Source: Planctomycetota bacterium
Lineage (GTDB): Bacteria; Planctomycetota; Planctomycetia; Pirellulales; PLA5
Assembly: GCA_003576845.1 (NCBI GenBank)
Contig: QEVJ01000007.1
Location: forward strand, 1-64,000
Length of the DNA: 64,000 nucleotides
Direction: 5' to 3'
Shown: in pieces, positions 36,675-44,600 of the stretch
Layout of the letters: each line of letters begins with the position of its first letter
How positions within the stretch are numbered: the first letter of the stretch is position 1
Position numbers and translations under genes: made by a program
The notes under the pieces: model-generated
Told to the model about the DNA's origin: nothing
Seen by the model: only the letters and a program-made list of their open reading frames with translations
The model's database searches: none

Positions 36675-38357
36675 CTAGCGATTCGGCACGACGAACACGA
36701 CATAGAGGACAAACGCGAGGGCGACGGCCAGAATCGCGTCGATGCCCATCACGGTCCGGGCCCAGCGGTGATGGCGCTGGTCTTCTATGATCGCTTTGTC
36801 GGTCCATTCGACGTCGGCCTCAGTATCGAAGAGCTTGTCGCGAAGCACGCCGGCGACGAACGCCCGGCGATCTTCGCGCTCGCCGGTGGCCGCGAAGTAG
36901 CAGCCGCCGAACAGCGGCGGGACGACGTCTTCCTGCTTGTCGGGATCGTAGCCAAACCCTTCGGCCAGGACCTTTTCGAGGTGCATCTGCACGCGGCCGC
37001 GAACCTTGCAGAGCAGGAGATAAAGCCGCTCGTTGCCCGTCTTCTTGCGCAGGGCGTCGTCTTTGCGGAACAGCGAATACGCCCAATCCTCGAACGCGCC
37101 GCAGGCATGCGCGCAAAGGGCTTCCATCTGCTCGGCGAGCGGCGTTTTCCAAATGTCGTGGCCTTTGCCGAAACGGCGGGCCGCGGCGTCGTTCTGTCCC
37201 ACGCGACGCACCAATTCCTGAAAGCCGAGTTCGTCCTCGAGGCCCGAAACGAGCACGTTGACCGGAAAACGAAGCTGGAAGGCGCGATGGAGCACGCGGA
37301 GGTCCGCGGTGGCCGCGACGGTCATCTCGCCAGCGCCGGTTTGGCTTTCGAGGACCTTATACGGAAGCAGCGCGAGCAGACCGTTGATCGGGCAATAGGG
37401 CTTGCGTGCGCGGAGGATCAGGCGGCACAGATATTGGAGCCGGCGCTGGGCTTCCTCGCGATCGCCTTTGTCGACGACGATCCGCTGCTCCATCACCACG
37501 GCGGGCGCAGCGGCCGTGCCGGGACCCGTGCCCGCCAGCGTGTCGCGAATGTTCGCGACTTCCATCGTCCCGCGAATGTTGAGCGCCGGAGCGGGCGCGG
37601 AGGGCGCCGGCGCCGCGCTCGGGCCGGCCATCGTGTCGCGAATGTCCGCCACTTGCATCGTCGAACGGATGTCGCGCGGGGCGCTTGCCGCGCCGCCGCC
37701 ACCCGTCGCCACCGCGGGACCGGCGCTTTTCGCCACCCGCGAAAGCAGGCTCAAGCACGACACGTTGTCGCAGTAGAGGTAAATCGCGTCGCGGTTCTGC
37801 GAGTCGCGGCCGTAGAACCAGTGCAGCGCGGCGTGCCCCTCCGGCACGCCCTTGACGACCGTTTCGAGTTGGCTCGCCTCGAACAGGGCTTTCGCTTGGG
37901 CTTCGCTGTGGCCGCCGATGATGAGGAACAGCGGCGTCATCCGCGGGTTGATGCCGAGCCGATCCAGCTCGGCGATGCCTTCGTCCCAGGCCGCTTCGAT
38001 GTCCGGAAACAGCGCGCCTTCCCCTTCGAGCCACAACTTGAGCGTCTTGTAGACGACGATCGGAATCGCGATCACGAGCGCCGACAGAATGACGATGAAC
38101 TGCCATTCCTTCCAGTTCTGCAGCGTGCCGTGATCCTGCGACGTGATGATCGAGAGATAGAACGTCGCCAGGCAGATCAGCAGGAAGACAAACGTCAAGA
38201 ACCCGACGCGCGCGGGAAGCGAGAACGACAGAAAGTTCTTTCCCGGCTTCTTGCCGAAGAACTTCGCGATCTTGTCGAGCTTGAACAGCCGCCCGAGCGA
38301 CGCCAGCCAGCGCCACTGGTACGTCCAGAACTGGATGAAGTTACGCCAAAAATTCAC
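36675..38357 (-). CDS. tssM: TssM/IcmF-like protein, P-loop lost, no periplasmic domain
   Basis: 560 aa from a GTG at 38357 with aggag about 10 bp upstream. The match to the N-terminal half of TssM (IcmF), the inner-membrane anchor of type VI secretion, is by layout and motifs. Two helices lie at about 51-72 and 87-107. A beta strand follows (TPLFLIIGG) where TssM has its Walker A motif; here the segment reads GGHSEAQAKAL, with no GK[ST]. Next come RKPYCPINGLLALLP and FPVNVLVSGLEDELGF, both close to TssM consensus. An inserted Ala/Gly/Pro-rich linker (about 211-290) contains four IRxT(M/L) motifs. The chain ends at a third helix (about 535-557), so the periplasmic part of some 700 residues normally found in TssM is absent. 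It is the third gene after tssK and tssL. Confidence 0.82.
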   Translation of the reverse strand: MNFWRNFIQFWTYQWRWLASLGRLFKLDKIAKFFGKKPGKNFLSFSLPARVGFLTFVFLLICLATFYLSIITSQDHGTLQNWKEWQFIVILSALVIAIPIVVYKTLKLWLEGEGALFPDIEAAWDEGIAELDRLGINPRMTPLFLIIGGHSEAQAKALFEASQLETVVKGVPEGHAALHWFYGRDSQNRDAIYLYCDNVSCLSLLSRVAKSAGPAVATGGGGAASAPRDIRSTMQVADIRDTMAGPSAAPAPSAPAPALNIRGTMEVANIRDTLAGTGPGTAAAPAVVMEQRIVVDKGDREEAQRRLQYLCRLILRARKPYCPINGLLALLPYKVLESQTGAGEMTVAATADLRVLHRAFQLRFPVNVLVSGLEDELGFQELVRRVGQNDAAARRFGKGHDIWKTPLAEQMEALCAHACGAFEDWAYSLFRKDDALRKKTGNERLYLLLCKVRGRVQMHLEKVLAEGFGYDPDKQEDVVPPLFGGCYFAATGEREDRRAFVAGVLRDKLFDTEADVEWTDKAIIEDQRHHRWARTVMGIDAILAVALAFVLYVVFVVPNR

Positions 38358-38410
38358 GGCTCAACTCCTGGGCCAAACTGATTAGCCGCTGATTCTAATT
38401 CGAAGTTGAG

Positions 38411-38687
38411 TTGGTTTGTCTTTTCAACGCAGAGGACGCAGAGTTTTCGCAGAGGGCGCCGAGCGGAAATTGGCCGCAACCTAAGCGGTCTCTCGAAACA
38501 CTAAGCCACGGAGACACGGAGAAATGCCGAGGATGATTGATGAATGCTAAGCGCCGAATGACGAACGACCGGAAAGCCCACGCGCACGAAATCATTATTG
38601 TTCGCTCATCGCTTGTCGGTCATCGCTTTTCTCCACACCTTCTCTTCGGCCTCTCTGCGAAACCTCTGCGTTAAAAAACCAACCAAC
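38411..38687. repeat. Nested repeat block between tssL and tssM (includes CTCTGCGTTAA copy 3)
   Basis: The outer arms 38411-38454 (aacgcagagg/cgcagag units) and 38650-38684 (ctctgcg/ctctgcgttaa units) are imperfect reverse complements. The inner arms at about 38530-38571 (gatgatt/gatgaat/gacgaac heptads) and 38603-38632 (tcgctca/tcgcttg/tcggtca heptads) form a second hairpin inside the first. The block fills nearly the whole gap between the two tss genes. Confidence 0.75.
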
Positions 38688-38696
38688 CTGTTTCCG

Positions 38697-39371
38697 TTAA
38701 CCGAGCCATTGGAAGAATCGAGCATAGTTGATCGTGGCCAGCGCGATCGTAATCGCGGCGAGGATGATCCCGATGAGCGACCACGTGACGAGCATCGACT
38801 CGCCTTCCCGCGGGGCGGCGTCGTAGCCGGGATTGGCCGGCGTCACGTCGAGCGGCGGGCGATCGAGTCCGAGCGTGATGCTCTTGCTCGTCACGCGGAG
38901 CCATTGTTCGATGGTCGGCGGGAGGTCGTAGCGCCTTGCCCAGACGTCGGCCTCGCCCGGCTCGCCGTGGACGTAGATGCCCCCGAAACCGAGCACGACG
39001 GCGATGTAATACACTTCGAGGGCATCGCGGCGTTTCATTTCCGCCGACGCCGCCCGCTTGGCGTTCTCGAAGAACCGCGTCGCGCGGTTGTTCGATTGGA
39101 AGTGCTCCCATTCGAGGGCGTGCTCCTTCCACCACACGCAGCCTTCCCACGTGGCGCCGATGAGCACTTCGTCGATCCAGGCCACGAGGGCGTACTTCGC
39201 CAGGTCCCACTCCGGGCCGCGGCCCAACTCGTTTTCCGACTGGTTGAGCAGCGCCTGAATCCGCGTCCGCTCAGTCTCCGGCTGGACGGTCTCGCCCTTG
39301 TCGATCCGCTGTAGCAGATCGAGCACCTGAGCGAACACGCGATCGACGGCAATGGCGAACTTGGGACGCAC
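38697..39371 (-). CDS. tssL: DotU/TssL-like inner membrane protein
   Basis: 224 aa from a GTG at 39371. This is the DotU/TssL fold: an N-terminal cytosolic helical hook ending in a single membrane helix at the C-terminus (about 193-216). The conserved block appears as AKYALVAWIDEVLIG followed by ATWEGCVWWKEHALEWEHFQ, and FFENAKRA lies in the usual place. In type VI secretion TssL joins TssM and docks the baseplate protein TssK. All three proteins are encoded here side by side, which supports the assignment of each. The tail before the helix (residues about 165-190) is Pro-rich. The upstream gap to tssK is 112 bp and filled with heptamer repeats. Confidence 0.9.
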   Translation of the reverse strand: MRPKFAIAVDRVFAQVLDLLQRIDKGETVQPETERTRIQALLNQSENELGRGPEWDLAKYALVAWIDEVLIGATWEGCVWWKEHALEWEHFQSNNRATRFFENAKRAASAEMKRRDALEVYYIAVVLGFGGIYVHGEPGEADVWARRYDLPPTIEQWLRVTSKSITLGLDRPPLDVTPANPGYDAAPREGESMLVTWSLIGIILAAITIALATINYARFFQWLG

Positions 39372-39376
39372 GGAGC

Positions 39377-39482
39377 AGGGGTCAGGGTTCGGGGGTCAAG
39401 GTTCGGGGAGGATTCGGCATTCGCGGGTCGGGATTCGGGGAATTCCGATCCCCCAACCTCGAACCTCTAACCTCCAACCTCT
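39377..39482. repeat. Heptamer-type inverted repeat between tssK and tssL
   Basis: Left heptads (gtcaggg, ttcgggg, gtcaagg, gggattc) at 39377-39440 face right heptads (cctcgaa, cctctaa, cctccaa) at 39447-39482. They start 6 bp before the tssL start codon (minus strand) and end at the tssK stop. Confidence 0.8.
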
Positions 39483-39483
39483 C

Positions 39484-40908
39484 TCATTTAGGCACCGCAA
39501 ACAGCGCAAATTGCAACTCCGCCTGGCCGTTTTCGAAACGGATGCGGATCTTTTGTTGGTTCTTGAGCGTATCGAAATTGAGGATCAGGTTCTCGTTGAG
39601 CCGCATCGCCAGCGACTCGTGGTCCATCACGTCCCGAAAGGCGTTGTTGTCGCGCGTGACCTGGTAGTAAATCCAGTTTCGCTCCGGAAGCGGACGCGGC
39701 GTACGCTCTTGCGGCACGAGGTGCAGCCCTTCCAGACCGAATTCGTAAAGGTCGTCGACCATCCGCTCGCTGCCGAGCTTCCAGTTCAGATATCCCGGCG
39801 AGAGCATCTTGCGGCAGTCCTGCTCCTTCATGTTGCCGCTGAATGTGACGCCGACGTACCACTGCCAATCGGTCCCGAGCCACTTGGGATTGAGCTTGCA
39901 CCGCATGCCGCGGCCCCAACCCTCGAAGAACCGCTGCTCGTACTTGTCGTCCGGAATCTCCTCCATGAGCAGTTCGATCTTCGTCTTCACGTAGTTGAAG
40001 ATGCGGGCCAGATCGTCGTGGTCGTAGCGCGGGATATCGAGCGGCGCACGGCGCTCCTTTTCGGCAAAGATCGAAAGCTGGCCGACGATGCGGCAAAGCT
40101 CGGTGTACGCAATAAACGGGTGCAAACCGCTCGAAAACGCCAGCGTGCCCAAAACCGCGAACGCCTGGTTCAGCTCCGTGAGCATGAACAGCCGGGCCAG
40201 ATCGACCGGGTCTTGATTCGCGAAGTTGATCGAACGATTCGTCACTTGCGCGGCCAAGCGTTCGATCCGCTTGCCGATCTTGTCGTACAAGTAGCGAACG
40301 ATCTCCTGGCCAAGCGGCGCCCACGCTTCGACCGCCAGCATCGGCGGAAAGTAATTCTTGTCGATCTGCGGGAAGGCTTGCTGCTCGCCGGCCCGTTCGA
40401 TTTGGGCGATCGGCAAAAGCTCGTAGCCCTCCGTCTCGTCGCCTTCGAGCATCAGCCGGACGTTCAACGCCCGATAGCCGATGTCCTGATCGTTGCCGCC
40501 TTGCGATTCGTCCTGCTGCGGCTGGTTCACAGCGGAATACCGCGGGCGGCCGCCCGGGACGCCTTGCGATACGTTCACCGCGCCGATCTTCAGGCGGGGA
40601 GCGGCGAGGAAAACCTTCACCGTTTGCCGCGTCTCGAACGCCTTGCGCAGATCGACCCGGTCGAGACCCGCATTCGGCTCGATCGAAATCAGCGCCCCGT
40701 CGCGCATCCGGGCATTGCACGACGTGACCTCGACCTGAAAGTTCTCGATCGCCGCGGGGCTGAGTTCCAAGTCGCGAACGCCGTAGTTATACGGATGATC
40801 CCAGCGTTCGGAAGCATCGAGCTGCTCGGTCCAAAAGCGGTCCGCCGCCTGAAAATGGTGCGGCCGCAAGAACATGCCTTCGGACCAATGGACGGGCAGG
40901 TTCTTCAT
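39484..40908 (-). CDS. tssK: TssK-like type VI baseplate protein
   Basis: 474 aa from the ATG at 40908, which opens directly at the TssK signature MKNLPVHWSEGMFLRPHHFQ. In T6SS, TssK links the baseplate to the TssL/TssM membrane complex. Further conserved stretches are SNxY-like WDHPYNYGVRDLEL, the shoulder-domain region RALNVRLMLEGDETEGYELLPIAQIERA, the long neck helix (IGKRIERLAAQVTNR) and a C-terminal domain (NWIYYQVTRDNNAFRDVM, then QQKIRIRFENGQAELQFALF). It is full length and looks intact. No TssE, TssF, TssG, TssB, TssC, Hcp, VgrG or ClpV gene is next to it, and the gene upstream on the other strand is the large pseudo-caspase protein. Confidence 0.92.
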   Translation of the reverse strand: MKNLPVHWSEGMFLRPHHFQAADRFWTEQLDASERWDHPYNYGVRDLELSPAAIENFQVEVTSCNARMRDGALISIEPNAGLDRVDLRKAFETRQTVKVFLAAPRLKIGAVNVSQGVPGGRPRYSAVNQPQQDESQGGNDQDIGYRALNVRLMLEGDETEGYELLPIAQIERAGEQQAFPQIDKNYFPPMLAVEAWAPLGQEIVRYLYDKIGKRIERLAAQVTNRSINFANQDPVDLARLFMLTELNQAFAVLGTLAFSSGLHPFIAYTELCRIVGQLSIFAEKERRAPLDIPRYDHDDLARIFNYVKTKIELLMEEIPDDKYEQRFFEGWGRGMRCKLNPKWLGTDWQWYVGVTFSGNMKEQDCRKMLSPGYLNWKLGSERMVDDLYEFGLEGLHLVPQERTPRPLPERNWIYYQVTRDNNAFRDVMDHESLAMRLNENLILNFDTLKNQQKIRIRFENGQAELQFALFAVPK

Positions 40909-41655
40909 GCGAGGAGTACGGGGTTCGGAGCGCGAAGGCCGAGACGCGAGGGCGACGACGGACCGGCATGGAGCGACCGCCCGCGGCCCGAAACCCGCGC
41001 CCCGGCATCGGCGCGAAAGCCAACGGGCCAAAGGGCTTATGTCGCAAGATGTTGCACCATAGCACGCTGCCAACGGCTCCACAAGCCCGCGAATGCACCA
41101 GCGGCCGCGCGACCGGATCGAACGGCAAAATCGGATGATACTTACGGCGAAATCGGCGCGACGCGAACGGGAAAGTGGACGGTGGGCGGTTGACCGAGCG
41201 CAGCGGGCGGGGCAGCCAGGACACACGTGACGCGAGGCGGCGGGGCCGTCCATTGCGGCTAAGAATTGAAACGTCGGTCGACGCGATAAGCGGGGAGTAG
41301 CTGGAGAACTTCACGCCCGTCGAATCCGAAGTCTCAGGTCTGAGATTTCAAATCCGAGACTACGAATCGGACCCTTCAATAGCCACGGCGCGGCCGAGTG
41401 GGTCGCAACCGTCCTCCAGCCAAAACGAACCGCCACTCCAACCTCCAACCTCCAACCTCCAACCTCCAACCTCCAACCTCCAACCTCCAACCTCCAACCT
41501 CTAACCTCTAACCTCTAACCTCTAGCCTCCAGCCCGCTCCGGTTGCCCGGCCGATCGACAAGTGCTATACCGAACCGCGCGGTTGCCCGACGGCGGAACG
41601 GCTTGCATCATTTCTCTTTTCACCGCTCCTTTAACCGCTGGCGAGGGTGTGAATC
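40909..41655. other. Divergent intergenic region, tssK / pseudo-caspase gene
   Basis: 747 bp without a supported gene. It must hold the promoters of both divergent units, but I cannot point to clear -35/-10 pairs. Positions 41321-41369 are heptads of the gaatccg/gagattt kind, and 41437-41534 is the large tandem array listed separately. The frames that cross this region are Arg/Cys-rich shadows. An array of this size directly before the start of the 1608-residue gene could affect its expression. Confidence 0.6.
41437..41534. repeat. Fourteen tandem heptamers (tccaacc)
   Basis: Fourteen head-to-tail 7-bp units: nine tccaacc, three tctaacc, one tctagcc and one tccagcc. The array is the most regular heptamer run in the window and has no inverted partner nearby. 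Unit number could vary by slippage. There are no spacers, so it is not a CRISPR array. Confidence 0.95.
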
Positions 41656-44600
41656 ATGGCAAAGGATTGGCGACGCCCAAACGAAGCTGCTCGCAAACAT
41701 TGGAAGCAGCGCGAGGCAGGGCAGACATCGACCGCCGCGCGGGGCGTGAAACGGCTCGTATTCACGATCCTCTCGGTTGTGCTGGTCGGTGTGCTGATTT
41801 GGTATCTGATCCCGCGTGGACAGAAGGTGTATGTCGCGTATCTGGCCGAGGATTACGGACCGGCGCTCCGCAACCCGACGAAGGTCGAAGTCGCGACCTT
41901 GGCCCCGCCGGTGGCTTCGTCGCAGGGCGTCTATCGCCGCGCGTTCGCCCCGCTGGGCGAGCGGATCTTTCCCAAGCAGTTTACGGTGGCCGACGTCGCC
42001 GCGAGCGGCAACTCGAAGCTCGCCGCGCAAAAGCTCGTCGAATCGCTCACCGCGCCGCTCAAGGACAAATGGAACCTCAACGAGGTCGAGTTCCTGGTGC
42101 TCTACGTCAACGCCCACGGCGTGGCAATCGACGGCGAGCCGTATCTGATGTGGAATGAGGACTACGTCCGCGAATTGGGGCGAAAGATCGACGGCCAATC
42201 GCAACCGGACCTGATGAAGCTCGACGACGTGCTCGCCCAGGTTCGCGAGTTGCCGGCCAAGCAAAAGATGCTCGTGCTCGACGGCGGACGGTTGTTTGCC
42301 GACCCGCGGTTGGGATTCTTCGTCAACGAGTTTCCCCGGTTGGCCCAGGAGAAAGTGGCCGCGACGGGGGACCGCTCGCTGTGGGCTTTCCTATCCCACG
42401 GCGAAATGGAGCAAGCCCGCGTGTTTGCCGCCGACCGGACGTCAGTGTTCGGACACTTCGTCGCCAAGGGAATCGCCGGCGCTTCGCGGTCGGACGAAGA
42501 CGCGGATTTGTCGTTGCGGGAGTTCGTGGAATACGTCTCCGGACGAGTAAGCGACACCGTCGCCGAGCGAACCGGCGAGATTCAGACGCCGCGGTTCGTC
42601 AACGGTAATTTGGGCGTGCTGGCCTCAGGCGACATCCCCAACGTCACGTTCCTCAAGCACGACTTCTTCAATCGCAAGGTCGAAATCGCCTCCACAAGTC
42701 GGGGGACGGGTTCGATTTGGTCCTCGGCATTCGTCGCCGCGACGCTCGGCCAGAATCCAAGCTCGCCGGCAACGCAAGACGCTCCCGCCCAACCACCGGC
42801 GACACAACCACCGGCGACACAGCCGCCCGCAGCGCCGCCCGCCACGACCGCGCCAGCAACGCCGCCGGCAACTCCTCCTGCCGCGGCGCCACCGCCCACA
42901 ACATCGCCCGCTCCCGCATCGCCCGCGCCGCCGACAACAGCGCCCGCGCCAACGACGACGACGCCACCAGCACCACCACCCGCGCCGACCACTCCGCCGC
43001 CGAAACCGGCATTCACGTTCGAGCTCATCTGGAAAAAAGTCGCCGAGGTCGAGGACCCGACGGAATCGCCCGACGCCTGGTCGCCGGTCGATTACGCGCC
43101 GCACCTGTGGTCGCAACTCCGCCGGCAGCTCACGTGGTATGAAACCAAATATGAACTCGAATCCGAAAGCCGCGAGCAGAACGCCAAGTTCCTCGAGGAC
43201 GAAATCCTCGCGCCGCTGGGACAGGTACTGCTCAAGACGGGCGACCAGGAAACCGCGTTCACCGGATCGATCGACGTGTTCGGCGAATTGCAACGGGCGC
43301 GGGCGGCGTTTCGCAGCGGCGCCGCGTATGCCTCGGCGGCCGACGCGAAGCGGCGGAGCGTCCAGAACTTCGTCGCCGCCGTGCGGCTCAAGAACGCGCT
43401 TACGTTTCGCGTCGTCGAGCAGGTGAGGCATTACGGGTTCCTGCCAGACCCTTCGTCGGCCCGGTACGACGCGCTCGATGCGGCGATCGGCGAACTGGCC
43501 GCGATTGCGACGCAACTCGAAACCGAAACTCAAGCGAGCCTGAACGAGGATTACTGGACGAGCGACTTGGGACTTTTGGGTCGGCTCAGGAACGTTCGGG
43601 CGAGGCTCGACGAGTTTCCCGACGTGCAGCGGTACTCGATCGCCGCCGCGACGGTCCCCGCGGCCGCCCCATCGACGGTTGCCCGATCAAAGCCGCGCGA
43701 GATCACCGACAGACAACCGGCGCAATGGGTCGATTTGTACTTGAAGCTCGCGCGGCTCTCGACGCGCGTCGAAAGCGGTTCGCCGCCCGACGACGTCGCC
43801 TTGGTTTCGGCGGCCGGACCATCGAACACCGCGCTCGCCGAGCACGCCGACCGGATTCGCCGGATCGCCGCGGGCGAAGTTCCGCGAGCCGAAGCCCGGG
43901 ACTACTGGAAGTCATATCGAGCCCTCGGCATGGCCGTGCGAGCGTACACCGACGGGCTCGACGACGGCCTGCGACGCAGCGCGGATACGACGCAAGACTT
44001 CGCCGCGCTGTGCAATTTCGAGCGGCGATTGCGGCTCTTAGACGGCCGCGACGCGCCGGGCATGACGCAGCGCGACAATCCGCTGCCGCAACGCCCGATC
44101 TGTCCGCGCGTCGCGCCGCGGGTCGAGATCGTCCTGGCCGAGGCGAAGATCGGCTTGCCGCCGCGGAGCGCCAGCGGCACGGCGCGAAAAGTGATCGCGC
44201 CGGCGTATCGCTGGAGCGGCGAAGTCGGCGCCAAGGCAACCGTGCGCGTCGTGTACGAGAACCAGGCCGCCGGCTCAAAGGTCGTGCGGATCGTGAGCCA
44301 GCCGACCGACATCACGCTCGCGCCGCAAGGAACGCTGCCCGAGATCGTCCTCGAACAAGCCGCCGACCGCAAGGACAAGACGAACAGCGAGACGGCCAAG
44401 CTGCGGCTCGTCGTGACGGTGGCGGGAAGTCCCACGCCCCCCGACACGGCCGAGTTGCTCGTCGAGGCGCACGGCAGCGAACTGGTCAATCTCGCGGCGT
44501 ATCGCGTGCGCGACGGTGTGGACATGCCGATCGAAAGCCGCCGCGACGACGAATACGCGGAGGAACTCGACGAACCGCGCGTGTCGCAGGGCAGCGTCAA

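Noticed and set aside
36675-41253. A complete type VI secretion system
   Set aside because: Only TssK, TssL and a reduced TssM are present. No Hcp, VgrG, TssB/C, TssE/F/G or ClpV is recognisable in the window.
41437-41534. Possible CRISPR array
   Set aside because: The units are 7 bp, directly adjacent, and there are no spacers and no cas genes. It is a simple tandem heptamer array.
41656-42640. Active caspase-type protease
   Set aside because: The catalytic cysteine position reads Gly-Gly in LVLDGGR, so the domain is called a pseudo-caspase.
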